A stretch of DNA of 64,000 nt from Hydrocarboniphaga sp965279055 (GTDB taxonomy: Bacteria; Pseudomonadota; Gammaproteobacteria; Nevskiales; Nevskiaceae). The position numbers were made by a program, and so were the translations under genes. The stretch is from NCBI RefSeq assembly GCF_965279055.1, contig NZ_OZ257125.1, positions 1,364,001 to 1,428,000 on the forward strand. Direction: 5' to 3'. Shown here piece by piece: positions 45,785 through 56,486 of the stretch (positions are counted from its first letter, which is position 1; the number at the start of each line of letters is the position of its first letter). The notes under the pieces are model-generated. The model searched no databases. It worked only from the letters and a program-made list of their open reading frames with translations, and had not been told where the DNA came from.

Positions 45785-46374
45785 TGCGAAAACGCGACGC
45801 GAGCCTGGCGGCGCGCGGCCTGATGGCCGCGTTGCTGCTGCTCGCGAGTGTTTTCGCGCATGCAGGCCCGACTGGCGAACCCGAGCCGGAGCTGCGCGCG
45901 CTGCTGAAGGCGGCGATCGCGCAATCGAATACCTTCCAGGATCGCTTCGACGCCGAAGTCTGGCTGGTCGACATGTCCGGCCGGATCAAGCGCAACATCC
46001 CCGACGACAAGGAGCGGCTGGAATTCCTGCGCCTGGTGCACCAGGAAGCCGACCGCGCCAACATCACGCCGGAGCTGGCGCTGGCGGTGATCCAGATCGA
46101 AAGCGGCTTCAAGCGCTTCGCGCTGTCCAGCGCCGGCGCCCAGGGTTACATGCAGATCATGCCGTTCTGGCTGCGCGAAATCGCCGGGCCGGAGGACAAT
46201 CTGTTCCACACGCGGACCAATCTGCGTATGGGCTGCACGATCCTGCGCTACTACCTGGATCGCGAACACGGTGATCTGGTCAAGGCCCTGCAGCGCTACA
46301 ACGGCAGCTATGGCAAGCCGCAGTATCCGGCGCTGGTGATCAATGCGCTGAACAAGCGCTGGTATCGCGGGTAG
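45784..46374 (+). CDS. lytic transglycosylase (SLT domain)
   Basis: 196 residues; the start overlaps the proS stop by one base. A signal peptide ends near AHAG (about residue 27). The SLT fold has IQIESGF with catalytic E106, then SSAGAQGYMQIMPFW and TNLRMGCTILRYYLD. The enzyme cleaves peptidoglycan with anhydro-sugar formation; it is short, comparable with MltE/EmtA-type or stand-alone SLT proteins. Coupling with proS is by position only. Confidence 0.92.
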   Translation: MRKRDASLAARGLMAALLLLASVFAHAGPTGEPEPELRALLKAAIAQSNTFQDRFDAEVWLVDMSGRIKRNIPDDKERLEFLRLVHQEADRANITPELALAVIQIESGFKRFALSSAGAQGYMQIMPFWLREIAGPEDNLFHTRTNLRMGCTILRYYLDREHGDLVKALQRYNGSYGKPQYPALVINALNKRWYRG

Positions 46375-46396
46375 GCAAGCCGCTCAAGCGACGCTC

Positions 46397-47128
46397 TTAC
46401 GGCGTCTCTTCCTTCACTTCGCCGATACGCGTATCGCTGGTCTTGGCGCGTTCGCGCGCGTAATTGACCGCGTCGACCACTTCGTCGATCGTCGGATTCG
46501 GGCGGATCTTCAACTGCTGGCCGGCGCTGAGCCGATTGGGGTCGGGAATCACCTGCAGGTTGTTCTGCCAGATCAGCGGCCATAGCCAGGGATTGCCGTA
46601 GATTTCCGGGCGCGCCGAGATGATCCACAAGTTGTCGCCGCGCTTGATCGCATAAGGCTTGACGCCGTTTTTCAGCTGGTCGTTGAGCTGCAGCAAGGCC
46701 TTGTACGCGGCTTCGCCGGCGCCCAGCACCAGCAGCGACTCGGCGTTTTTCTGCTGCGCGATCTGCGCGTCGTTGAGGCCGGTGTACTGATAGGACTTCT
46801 GCAGTTCGGCCTGCGCGAGCTGCAGATAGGGCACGTCGGCGGCGCGCTTGCCGGCCGGATCGCTGCCCGCCGAGGGCGGCAGGTAGTCGGGCAACGGCGG
46901 CGGTGTCTGCGTGGTCAGCGGGCGGATTTCCGGGCGTACCGTCGCATTGTTGCGGCGGGTCATCGTGTCGAGCGCGGCGCCTTGCGCTGTGGCCGGCTGC
47001 GCCGCTGGCTGCGCTCGCGGCGGCGGCGTGTACGGCACGTCCAGCCGGCGCGGCGGCGCGCAGGCTGCCAGCAGCGCGGTCGTCGTCAGCAGCATCAGCA
47101 ACAGGCGGGCGGGGCGCTCTGGCAGCAC
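46397..47128 (-). CDS. LysM-domain lipoprotein
   Basis: 243 residues. Lipobox LAAC, a Pro/Gln/Ala-rich linker to about 100, a helical segment, then one LysM domain near 155-210 (AIKRGDNLWIISARPEIYGNPWLWPLIWQNN, RLSAGQQLKI). LysM binds the glycan of peptidoglycan. The AARPE...WPLIW version is seen in proteins resembling XkdP or YgaU. Convergent with the transglycosylase gene; together a small cell-wall group. Precise role unknown. Confidence 0.9.
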   Translation of the reverse strand: MLPERPARLLLMLLTTTALLAACAPPRRLDVPYTPPPRAQPAAQPATAQGAALDTMTRRNNATVRPEIRPLTTQTPPPLPDYLPPSAGSDPAGKRAADVPYLQLAQAELQKSYQYTGLNDAQIAQQKNAESLLVLGAGEAAYKALLQLNDQLKNGVKPYAIKRGDNLWIISARPEIYGNPWLWPLIWQNNLQVIPDPNRLSAGQQLKIRPNPTIDEVVDAVNYARERAKTSDTRIGEVKEETP

Positions 47129-47222
47129 GGCGGTCTCGATGGCGGAAGGCGAAACCGCATGATCGCCGAAGCGGCGCGCTGCAAGCCACTACAATGCGCA
47201 CTCCACCTGCCGATCCGCCGCA

Positions 47223-47813
47223 ATGAACGACATCCTGGTGCTGTACTACTCGCGCAACGGCTCGGTCGCGGCGATGGCGCGCGAAATCTGTCGCGGCGTC
47301 GAAGCCGCCGGTGCGGTCGCGCGACTGCGCACCGTGCCGCCGGTGTCGACGGTCACGGAGGCGACGCAGCCGGAAGTTCCGCAGGACGGGCCGGTCTACG
47401 TCAGCCATGACGATCTGCGCGAATGCTCGGGCCTGATCCTGGGTAGCCCGACGCGCTTCGGCAACATGGCCGCGCCGATGAAGTATTTTCTGGATTCGAC
47501 GTCCGGCCCGTGGATGTCCGGCGCGCTGGCGAACAAGCCCGCCGCGGTATTTACCTCGACCAGCACGATGCACGGCGGCCAGGAGAGCACCCTGTTGACG
47601 ATGCTGCTGCCGCTGCTGCATCACGGCATGCTGGTCGCCGGCATTCCGTACACCGAGCCGGCGCTGTCGAGCACGCAGAGCGGCGGCACGCCGTATGGCG
47701 CTTCGCACGTTGCCGGCACCGGTTCGAGTCCAGCGGTGCTGACGCGCGACGAGATCACGCTGTGCCATGCGCTGGGGCGTCGCGTCGCGCAGTTTGCGCA
47801 GAAGCTCGCATGA
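47223..47813 (+). CDS. wrbA: NAD(P)H:quinone oxidoreductase WrbA
   Basis: 196 residues of flavodoxin type. The FMN loop reads YYSRNGSVAAMAREI, and LILGSPTRFGNMAAPMKYFLD and FTSTSTMHGGQESTLL are WrbA marks. Two-electron quinone reduction protects against redox cycling. It is followed with an ATGA overlap by a DUF2069 gene, an arrangement common in gammaproteobacteria. Confidence 0.96.
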   Translation: MNDILVLYYSRNGSVAAMAREICRGVEAAGAVARLRTVPPVSTVTEATQPEVPQDGPVYVSHDDLRECSGLILGSPTRFGNMAAPMKYFLDSTSGPWMSGALANKPAAVFTSTSTMHGGQESTLLTMLLPLLHHGMLVAGIPYTEPALSSTQSGGTPYGASHVAGTGSSPAVLTRDEITLCHALGRRVAQFAQKLA

Positions 47814-48139
47814 AGCGTCCGCTGAGTTTTTACGCGAGAGTCGTCGCGATCGCCTCGCATCTGCTGCTGATCGTGCTGATGCTGATCGGCTCGCGCGGCG
47901 GCAGCGGCGCGCTGCTGGTATTGCCGCTGCTGTTGCCGATCGCCGGCATCATCCGCGGCCGCGCCTACACGTATTCCTGGGCCTGCATGCTGGTGGTGTT
48001 CTACGCCGCGGGTTATCTGGCCTCGGGCTATGCGCAGCCGATGCAGAAATGGTCGGCGTTCTTTCTGGCGAGCATCGCGGCGATCGATTTCGTCGCGCTG
48101 GTGCTGTACGTGCGGCTGCTGGCCCGAGAGAGGCCGTAG
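47810..48139 (+). CDS. DUF2069 inner-membrane protein
   Basis: 109 residues with about four membrane spans and family segments LPLLLPIAGIIRGRAYTYSW and LASGYAQP...FFLASIAAIDFVALVLY. Function unknown. Coupled to wrbA by an ATGA overlap. Confidence 0.88.
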   Translation: MKRPLSFYARVVAIASHLLLIVLMLIGSRGGSGALLVLPLLLPIAGIIRGRAYTYSWACMLVVFYAAGYLASGYAQPMQKWSAFFLASIAAIDFVALVLYVRLLARERP

Positions 48140-48167
48140 GAATTTTGAGGAGCTGCTGCATCAGCCT

Positions 48168-48193
48168 GTCATTCCCGCTTTCGCGGGAATGAC
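48168..48193. repeat. GTCATTCCCGC palindrome
   Basis: Eleven-base perfect arms GTCATTCCCGC and GCGGGAATGAC with a TTTC loop. This is a widely dispersed proteobacterial element; here it separates convergent DUF2069 and hda genes. No T-run, so termination is possible but not classical. Confidence 0.8.
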
Positions 48194-48219
48194 AAATGAG
48201 TGCTTCGTGAAGAGCTTCG

Positions 48220-48906
48220 CTAACGGGGCTCCAGCGTCTTCTGCACGAACATCATCGTCAGCCGGCGCTTGTCGCGCAGCGAGGCGCGGTCGAGCTGTTC
48301 GATCGCGAGCAGCAGGCTGCCGGCGTCGCGCGGCAGGTGATTGATCAGCCAGCGCGCGGCATCGTCCGGCAACTCCAGGCCGCGCTGACGCGCGGCTTCT
48401 CGCAGCCAGGCGCGTCTGTCGTCGTCGCTGAGCGCGCGCAGGCCGAATAGCGGCAGCGCCGACAGGCGCGTGCGCAGATCCGGCAGCAGGCTGGCGATGC
48501 GCTCGGGAGCCGCGGACGCGGAAACGCACCAACCGCTGCCCTCGCTACGCAGCCGGTCGAGCAGCCGGATCAGCGCGTGATGCCAATCCGCATTGCCGTC
48601 GATGGCCTCGATGTCGTCGACGCACACGAGGTCGAAACCGACCAGCCCGTCGAGCGCATCGGCGCCGTTGTCGACGAGGCCGCGCAAGGGCAGATAGCTG
48701 ACTTTGAGTCCGCGCTGCTGGGCCTCGCGCGCCAGCGCCTGCAGCAGATGGCTCTTGCCGGTGCCGGCCGGGCCGTACAGATACAGTCCGCCCGATCTGA
48801 GCGCGCGCAGCGCGGCAACGGCGTCGGCATTCGGGCCTGCATGATAGGTGTCGAAGCTCGCGGTGCTGCGCAGCTGCACCGACAGCGGGATCTGCTCGCC
48901 CTTCAC
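48220..48906 (-). CDS. hda: DnaA regulatory inactivator Hda
   Basis: 228 residues of the DnaA-like AAA+ family. The N-terminus has QIPLSV, the sliding-clamp binding motif (Q-x-x-L) by which Hda joins the replisome. The P-loop reads GPAGTGKSH, Walker B is CVDDIE, and the AAA+ arginine-finger region is RLSALPLF. It promotes hydrolysis of DnaA-ATP after initiation. The gene follows the AI-2E family gene at one base spacing, as in many gammaproteobacteria. Confidence 0.95.
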   Translation of the reverse strand: MKGEQIPLSVQLRSTASFDTYHAGPNADAVAALRALRSGGLYLYGPAGTGKSHLLQALAREAQQRGLKVSYLPLRGLVDNGADALDGLVGFDLVCVDDIEAIDGNADWHHALIRLLDRLRSEGSGWCVSASAAPERIASLLPDLRTRLSALPLFGLRALSDDDRRAWLREAARQRGLELPDDAARWLINHLPRDAGSLLLAIEQLDRASLRDKRRLTMMFVQKTLEPR

Positions 48907-48907
48907 C

Positions 48908-50056
48908 TTAGGGCATCGGCCCCGGCACGCTGTCGAGCTGCTCGGGCGTGAGTTCGTTCAGCGGCGCGTCCTGAAGGTACAGCTTGCTGCCCAGCCAGTG
49001 ATGCAGCGTGTGGCGCATCATCACCGCCAATACCGCGGCCACCGGCAGCGCCAGCAGCACGCCGATGAAGCCGAACAGCTGGCCGCCAGCCATGACCGCG
49101 AAAATCACCGCCACCGGATGCAGGCCGATGCGGTCGCCGATCAGCCAGGGCGAGAACACGTTGGACTCGAGAAACTGGCCGATCGCGAATACCACGCCGA
49201 GCCAGATGAACGGCGTCAGCTCCTGGGTCTGCACCACCATCGCGATCACCGCAGTGACGATGCCGATCACCGCGCCCAGATACGGAACGAAGCTGACCAG
49301 GCCGATGATCAGGCCGACGATCAGCGCCAGGTTCAAACCGGCCAGCCACAGTGCGATCCAGTAATACACGGTCAGCGCCGCCATCACCGTCAGCTGGCCG
49401 CGGAAGAAGGCACTGAGCACGTCGTCGGTTTCGAGCGCGAGCTTGTCGGCGTTCGGCCGCCAGCGCGGCGGAATGGTGTTGCGCACCCAGGCGACCAGCA
49501 GATCCCAGTCGCGCAGCAGGTAGAACGTGACGATCGGAATCAGCAGCAGGTTGGCGATCGTGGTGACGATTGCGCCGGTGGACTGCGAGGCGCGTTCCCA
49601 GATCGCCGGCAGGATGTCGCTGGCACTGGACCAGTTGCGCGTGATCAGCGTCTTGACGCCCTCGGCATCGAGCTGCACGCCGCGCGGCAGCTTGATGCCG
49701 AGTTTGGGCAGGGCCTTGTCCTGTACCCAGGTCAGCCAGTCCGGGATGTTGTGCACCAGCACCGTCAGCTGGCCCTGCAGCATCGGCACGACCAGCAGCA
49801 CCACCAGCACCAGTGCGGCGAAGATCACGAAGAACACCAGGCTGACGCCCAGCGTGCGCGACATCCGCAGCTTTTCGAGCCGGTCGACCAGCGGATCGCC
49901 GATGTAGGCCAGGCCGGCACCGACCACGAACGGGGTCAGTATCGGGGCCAGCAGCCAGGTGAACACCAGCAGCGCGACGCCGACCAGCATCCACGGCCAG
50001 TTCTCCTTGAACGAGGAGGCGACGCTGTCTTCGACGCTGTCGGGCGCTGCGTTCAT
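48908..50056 (-). CDS. AI-2E family (PerM-like) transporter
   Basis: 382 residues from the ATG at 50056. About eight membrane spans; the family segments are LPVAAVLAVMMRH at the end and IGLVSFVPYLGAVIGIVTAVIAMVV and FIGQFLE-type (AIGQFLESNVFSPWLIGDRIGLHPV) in the middle. The family exports diverse small molecules; a role in autoinducer transport is not implied. Upstream of and probably co-transcribed with hda. Confidence 0.92.
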   Translation of the reverse strand: MNAAPDSVEDSVASSFKENWPWMLVGVALLVFTWLLAPILTPFVVGAGLAYIGDPLVDRLEKLRMSRTLGVSLVFFVIFAALVLVVLLVVPMLQGQLTVLVHNIPDWLTWVQDKALPKLGIKLPRGVQLDAEGVKTLITRNWSSASDILPAIWERASQSTGAIVTTIANLLLIPIVTFYLLRDWDLLVAWVRNTIPPRWRPNADKLALETDDVLSAFFRGQLTVMAALTVYYWIALWLAGLNLALIVGLIIGLVSFVPYLGAVIGIVTAVIAMVVQTQELTPFIWLGVVFAIGQFLESNVFSPWLIGDRIGLHPVAVIFAVMAGGQLFGFIGVLLALPVAAVLAVMMRHTLHHWLGSKLYLQDAPLNELTPEQLDSVPGPMP

Positions 50057-50177
50057 CGGGCTGGACCGGTCAGGCAAGGGCGCATTATCCGGTGCCAACC
50101 GGTAAAATCACAGACAGAGCCGCCCCCAACCCAGCAGCCGACGCCGTCGAGCCTGCGCTCCCGCACCCGTACTCTCC

Positions 50178-51203
50178 ATGACCAAAGCAGCAGGCCTTTC
50201 CTATCGCGACGCCGGCGTCGATATCGATGCCGGTGACGAACTCGTCGACGACATCAAGAAGATCGTCCGCGGCACGCGCCGGCCTGAAGTGCTGGCCGGC
50301 GTCGGCGGCTTCGGCGCGCTGGTGTCGCTGCCGAAGAAGTACAAGAAGCCGGTACTGGTGTCGGGCACCGACGGCGTCGGCACCAAGCTGCGCCTGGGCA
50401 TCGATTCGGGCCGCGTCGAGGGCCTGGGCCAGGATCTGGTCGGCATGTGCGTCAACGACGTGCTGGTGTCGGGCGCCGAGCCGCTGTTCTTTCTCGATTA
50501 CTACGCCACCGGCAAGCTCGATCAAAAAGTCGCGGCGCAGGTAATCAAGGGCATCGCCACCGGCTGCAAGCTCGCCGGCTGCGCGCTGGTCGGCGGTGAG
50601 ACCGCCGAAATGCCGGGCATGTATGCCAAGGGCGATTTCGATCTGGCCGGTTTCTGCGTCGCGGTCGCCGAGCAATCCAAGATCATCGACGGCAGCAAGA
50701 TCAAGGTCGGCGACCTGATCATCGGCCTGCCGTCCAGCGGCCCGCATTCCAACGGCTATTCGCTGGTGCGCAAGATTCTCGAAGTCAGCGGCGCCAGCCT
50801 CGACGACAAGTTCCAAGGCGGCACCATCGGCGACGCGCTGCTCGCGCCGACGACGATTTACGTCAAGCCGGTGCTGAAGGCGCTCGATGCCAAGCTGCCG
50901 ATCGTCGGCATGTCGCACATCACCGGCGGCGGCATCGTCGGCAACCTGCCGCGCTGCTTCCCCAAGGGCACCGCGGCGGTGATCGACACGACGAGCTGGA
51001 AGCGCCCGGCAATCTTCGACTGGCTGCAGGAAAAGGGCGGCGTCGAACAGGACGAAATGTGGCGCGTGTTCAACTGCGGCGTCGGCTTCGCGATGGTCGT
51101 GCCGCGCAAGAAGGTGGCCGAGACGCTGGCCGCGCTGAAGAAGTCCAAGCCCTTCGTGATGGGCGAGATCGTCAAGGGCAAGCAGGACGTACGCTTCGTC
51201 TGA
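50178..51203 (+). CDS. purM: phosphoribosylformylglycinamidine cyclo-ligase PurM
   Basis: 341 residues, normal for AIR synthetase (fifth step of purine synthesis). Signature segments are SGTDGVGTKLRLGID, MCVNDVLVSGAEPLFFLDYYA, GETAEMPGMY and SHITGGGIVGNLPR. Its neighbour purN is 10 bases downstream on the same strand. Divergent from the AI-2E transporter. Confidence 0.98.
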   Translation: MTKAAGLSYRDAGVDIDAGDELVDDIKKIVRGTRRPEVLAGVGGFGALVSLPKKYKKPVLVSGTDGVGTKLRLGIDSGRVEGLGQDLVGMCVNDVLVSGAEPLFFLDYYATGKLDQKVAAQVIKGIATGCKLAGCALVGGETAEMPGMYAKGDFDLAGFCVAVAEQSKIIDGSKIKVGDLIIGLPSSGPHSNGYSLVRKILEVSGASLDDKFQGGTIGDALLAPTTIYVKPVLKALDAKLPIVGMSHITGGGIVGNLPRCFPKGTAAVIDTTSWKRPAIFDWLQEKGGVEQDEMWRVFNCGVGFAMVVPRKKVAETLAALKKSKPFVMGEIVKGKQDVRFV

Positions 51204-51213
51204 GGGCGTTTCG

Positions 51214-51780
51214 ATGAAGCGCTTGGTCGTGCTGATTTCCGGTCGCGGCCGCAATCTGCAGGCGATCATCGAGGCGATAGCGAGCGGTGAGCTGCAGGCC
51301 GAAGTCGCGCTGGTGCTGAGCAACAGGCCCGACGCCGGCGGCCTCGACTATGCGCGCGCCGCCGGCATCAATACCTGTGTGATCCGCCACGCGGACTTTC
51401 CGACGCGCGAAGCTTTCGACGCGGAAATGATCGCCGCGATCGAGCCATGCAAGCCCGATCTGGTGGTGCTCGCTGGCTTCATGCGCATTCTGAGCAGTGC
51501 CTTCGTGCGCGCCTTCGCCGGTCGGCTGATCAATATCCATCCGTCGTTGCTGCCCTTGTATCCAGGCCTGGACACGCACGCGCGGGCGATTGCCGCCGGC
51601 GACAGCGAACACGGCGCCAGCGTGCACTGGGTCACCGAGGAACTCGACGGCGGCCCGGTGATCCTGCAGGGGCGCATGAGGATCCGCGCCGGTGAAACCG
51701 CCGAACAGCTCGCCACGCGGCTGCTCGAAGAAGTCGAAGTCAAACTCTATCCGCAGGCGATCAAGCTGCTGCTGTCGTAG
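51214..51780 (+). CDS. purN: phosphoribosylglycinamide formyltransferase PurN
   Basis: 188 residues. Folate-dependent GAR formylation: the Asn-His-Asp catalytic trio is visible as INIHPSLLPLYPGLDTH with the Asp further on (GASVHWVTEELDGGP). SGRGRNLQAII is the phosphate-binding start. Last gene of the operon; its TAG stop is part of a degenerate GTAGCC repeat, and a strong terminator follows at 51826. Confidence 0.97.
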   Translation: MKRLVVLISGRGRNLQAIIEAIASGELQAEVALVLSNRPDAGGLDYARAAGINTCVIRHADFPTREAFDAEMIAAIEPCKPDLVVLAGFMRILSSAFVRAFAGRLINIHPSLLPLYPGLDTHARAIAAGDSEHGASVHWVTEELDGGPVILQGRMRIRAGETAEQLATRLLEEVEVKLYPQAIKLLLS

Positions 51781-51825
51781 CCGGAATGCTACCCGGGTTG
51801 CACTTGAGGCCGCGAAATCATCGGC

Positions 51826-51861
51826 AAACAAAAAGGGCGCCTTTCGGCGCCCTTTTTGTTT
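51826..51861. terminator. strong bidirectional intrinsic terminator
   Basis: AAACAAAAAGGGCGCC, loop TTTC, then the exact complement: a 16-pair stem with flanking A and T runs on both strands. It would end both purN transcription (+) and the Big-domain lipoprotein gene (-). Confidence 0.95.
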
Positions 51862-51880
51862 GATGCGATGAAGCGGAGGC

Positions 51881-53407
51881 TTACGGCGTGGCCGCCGGCG
51901 GTGCCGTGGTGCCGCAGGCGCTGTAGACCTGCAGGCCGGACAGCGCAGTCAACAGGCCGCCGTTGTAGGTCAGGCGCAGACTGTCGAACGACTTGGTCGA
52001 GGCAATGGACAACAGTGCCTGCTCGTTGTTGCCGATCAGCGTGATGCCGAGCAGGTCGACCGTCAGCGGATTGCTGTCGCTGCTGGTGTCGCCGGTCTCC
52101 GTGGCGCCCAGATAGGTGGATACCGTGACCTGCGCCAGCAGTTCCGCCGACACCAGCTGACCAGCCGGATGGCCGACGATGAAGCCCGCGTTGGTGTTCG
52201 GGCCGCCCGGGAATATCTTGGTACCTTTGACGTCGATCGTGACCGAGCTGAGGGTCAGCAGGCCGACGCCGATGTTGGCCTGGGCGAAGTTGCTGCTGTC
52301 GGCATCGACGAGGTTATCCGGCGAATCGACGTTGCACAGCAGACACAGCGGGCTGGTGCTGACCGTGACCTGAGCCGGCGCCAGCAGCGGGCTGGTGCAG
52401 ACCGCGCCGGTGATCAGCAGCGGCGTGCTGGCGGTGCGTGCAGCACCGACGATCTGCGGTTCCGCGCCGGTCTTGAGCGTGGCGATGATGTCCACCGTGC
52501 CTTCGATCGTCTTGGTCGTGACCTTGCCGTTCGCGTCCACCGTGGCAAGGGTGTCGGAACCGGATGTCCAGTCGATCGACGAATTGCTGATCGGGCTGAT
52601 CGAGCCGTCGCTGTAGGCGCCGTAGGCGGTCGCGATGGTCGACGAGTTGATCGGGATCGGGCTCGCCGGGTTCAGTCTGACCTCCAATGCACCGGTCAGC
52701 GTCGCGGCGCTGACGGTGACCGGCAGGCTGGCGCGGATCGTGGTGTTGTTCGGAGCCGGGCTGCTGGCCTCGATCACCGAAACGGCGCCGTTAGTGGCCG
52801 AGGAGGGTGACTTGAACACCTTGGTCGGCGTCGGGTCGGCCGGAGAATCGGCCTGCACCGCGGTCGGCACCGACGAAGTCCAGCTGGTGGTCGGGTTGAC
52901 CACCTTGGCGCCATTGGTCAGCGTCGCGATCGCGGTATAGCTACGCTGGCCACCCTTGGGAATCGTGTCGCTGGTCAGCGCGGTCTGGGTGGAGTCACCG
53001 GTGCGGATGATCGACAGCGAGACGACCTGCGCCTCGGTGACCGTCAGCGTGGCGGTGGCCGTGAAATCACCCTTGCTGGCGGTGATCGTCGCCACGCCCG
53101 GCGAAACGGCCGTCGCCAGGCCGTCGCCGTCGATGGTGGCGACATTGACGTCGGTGCTCTCCCACGAGGCATCGACCTTCTGCGCCGTGGTGTCCGTCTC
53201 GGAGCCCGGCGGCGTGCTGAACTGCCCGATCGCATCGAACTGCACGGTGGTGCCGGCAGCGGCAGTCACGGTGCTGGACGAAGTCGCCCGGTCCTGAACC
53301 TGCAGACCTTTGAGCACGGCGGTGAAATCCGGACTCTGGATACTCCCGTCGCCGCACGCGGTCAGCAAAAGCGCCCACAGGGGCACCAGAATTCGCATCC
53401 CTTTCAT
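51881..53407 (-). CDS. lipoprotein with bacterial Ig-like (Big_2) repeats
   Basis: 508 residues from the ATG at 53407. Signal with lipobox LLTAC, then a Ser/Thr-rich protein of Big-type beta domains: VNVATIDGDGLATAVSPGVATITASKG and DTLATVDANGKVTTKTIEGTVDIIATLK are typical strand-turn patterns. A C-terminal cysteine pair (LCLLCNVDS) may bridge. Likely surface-exposed or periplasmic and adhesive or structural; substrate unknown. Divergent from an OmpA protein. Confidence 0.82.
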   Translation of the reverse strand: MKGMRILVPLWALLLTACGDGSIQSPDFTAVLKGLQVQDRATSSSTVTAAAGTTVQFDAIGQFSTPPGSETDTTAQKVDASWESTDVNVATIDGDGLATAVSPGVATITASKGDFTATATLTVTEAQVVSLSIIRTGDSTQTALTSDTIPKGGQRSYTAIATLTNGAKVVNPTTSWTSSVPTAVQADSPADPTPTKVFKSPSSATNGAVSVIEASSPAPNNTTIRASLPVTVSAATLTGALEVRLNPASPIPINSSTIATAYGAYSDGSISPISNSSIDWTSGSDTLATVDANGKVTTKTIEGTVDIIATLKTGAEPQIVGAARTASTPLLITGAVCTSPLLAPAQVTVSTSPLCLLCNVDSPDNLVDADSSNFAQANIGVGLLTLSSVTIDVKGTKIFPGGPNTNAGFIVGHPAGQLVSAELLAQVTVSTYLGATETGDTSSDSNPLTVDLLGITLIGNNEQALLSIASTKSFDSLRLTYNGGLLTALSGLQVYSACGTTAPPAATP

Positions 53408-53650
53408 CTCTACTCCCATTCCCACTCAGTGTTGATCGCCCGATTGCGCGACCGGCTCGGCATCAACTTCATCCGAAGTCTGTTGTAAGCCAGTGCGTAC
53501 AGGGCATAATCTACAGATACCGGCCAGCCGTGAATAGCACCTGAGCTATGCCCATCGCCGGTTTTGGGAAAAAAAGATGGGTTGGACGTCACCCGGATCG
53601 GCCGGGACGGCGGGGGTTGCACTGTTTTCATGCCGTACAGGGAGAATGTA

Positions 53651-55246
<1,596 letters not shown>

Positions 55247-55260
55247 TCGAGGTCTGATCA

Positions 55261-55282
55261 CCCGCCAGATCGATCTGGCGGG
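55261..55282. repeat. perfect 22-base palindrome before terminator
   Basis: Arms CCCGCCAGATC and GATCTGGCGGG meet without a loop, giving a perfect palindrome directly after the OmpA gene and 5 bases before the terminator hairpin. It could fold in RNA or be a dimer site. Confidence 0.7.
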
Positions 55283-55286
55283 AATT

Positions 55287-55320
55287 AAAAAGCCCGGCGA
55301 GCAATCGCCGGGCTTTTTTT
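55287..55320 (+). terminator. intrinsic terminator after OmpA gene
   Basis: AAAAAGCCCGGCGA, loop GCAA, TCGCCGGGCTTTTTTT: a 14-pair stem with flanking A and T runs. It ends transcription of the OmpA gene and, because the A-run is on the other side, may also act on the opposite strand after the Ku gene. Confidence 0.92.
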
Positions 55321-55425
55321 ATGTGCGCTGGTTTGTTGTTGAAGTTGCCACCAAACCCTGTTCGTCCCGATACGCCCGCAAAAAATCGCGGGCTACTCGG
55401 GACGAACGGAGGGTAGGGTTTCCGC

Positions 55426-56352
55426 CTACTTGCTTTTGCGTTTGCTCGTCGCGGTTTTGCTCGCGGTCTTCGCTGGCGCCTTGGTATGCGTGCTGCGACG
55501 GCGGCTCGGGCTGCGGCTGGCGCGGCCGGTTTTCTGGCTCTGACCCTTGGCGGCGATGCTCTGCTTCAGCAGTGCCATGAAGTCCGGCTGTGTGGCTTTG
55601 CCCTTGCCCTTGCTCGGCTGCTCTTCTTCCTCGTCGTCCTCGGCGACCAGATCGTCGGACTGCTCCTTGACCATTTTTTCGACGATCGCGGTCAGCTTGT
55701 CGCGGAAGTCGTCCTTGTAGTCCTCGGGATTCCATTCCACCGACATCGATTCGATCAGCTGCGCCGCCATGTCGATCTCGCGCGCATTGATCTTGAAGTC
55801 GGCTGGCTTGCCCTCGGGCAGTTTGAATTCGTCGTGGGCGACGATTTCCTGAGGAAAACGCAGCAGATTGAGCATCAGCGCGGCGCCGTCGGGCAGCAGC
55901 ATCGCCAGATACTGGCGCGTGCGGATCACGACCTTGGCGATGCCGACCTTGCCGGTTTTCTTCAAGGTCTCGCGCAGCAGCACATAAGGCTTGTCGGCCT
56001 TTTTCATCGGCACCAGCACGTAGGGTTTTTCGTAATACGAGGCCTGCACGGATTCGCGGTCGACGAAGGTCTCGATGTCGATCGTCTGCGTCGCTTCCGG
56101 TGCGGCCTTGCGCAGCTGCTTTTCATCGATCACCGCGTAATTGCCCTTGCGGTATTCGAAGGCCTTGACGATGTCCTTCCACGCGACTTCCTTGCCGGTT
56201 TCGGCGCTGACCCGCTCGTAGCGGATCGGACTTTTGTCGCGCGAATCCAGCAGGCGGAAATGCAGATCGACCGAGCGCTCGCCGGAGTACAGCTGCACCG
56301 GCACGTTGAGCAGGCCGAAGGAAATGGTGCCGGTCCAGATCGGACGTGCCAT
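55426..56352 (-). CDS. ku: Ku protein (non-homologous end joining)
   Basis: 308 residues from the ATG at 56352, MARPIWTGTISFGLLNVPVQ, the diagnostic bacterial Ku start. The Ku core runs to about residue 250 and a basic Lys/Arg/Ser-rich tail (SRSPSRRRSTHTKAPAKTASK) follows, known to aid DNA binding and end bridging. Ku homodimers bind broken ends and recruit LigD, but no ligD gene lies in the window. A GGAG ribosome site precedes the ATG. Confidence 0.96.
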   Translation of the reverse strand: MARPIWTGTISFGLLNVPVQLYSGERSVDLHFRLLDSRDKSPIRYERVSAETGKEVAWKDIVKAFEYRKGNYAVIDEKQLRKAAPEATQTIDIETFVDRESVQASYYEKPYVLVPMKKADKPYVLLRETLKKTGKVGIAKVVIRTRQYLAMLLPDGAALMLNLLRFPQEIVAHDEFKLPEGKPADFKINAREIDMAAQLIESMSVEWNPEDYKDDFRDKLTAIVEKMVKEQSDDLVAEDDEEEEQPSKGKGKATQPDFMALLKQSIAAKGQSQKTGRASRSPSRRRSTHTKAPAKTASKTATSKRKSK

Positions 56353-56428
56353 GGGAGTCTCCGCGATGTTGAAGAGACGCATCGCAGCACTTGTGCACTT
56401 GATCAGGCATGAACGCCGATTTCGCGAT

Positions 56429-56486
56429 GTAGGAGCGGGCTTGCCCGCGACTGAGGTTTCGCAGTCGCGGGCAAGCCCGCTCCTAC
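56429..56486. repeat. REP-like palindrome, GCTTGC variant
   Basis: GTAGGAGCGGGCTTGCCCGC at the left, the complement at the right, with a short CGACTGAGGTTTCGCAGTCG centre that itself pairs. It supplies the TAG stop of the NUDIX-metallo-hydrolase gene (56483-56485). This variant is the one most like Pseudomonas REP sequences. Confidence 0.88.
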
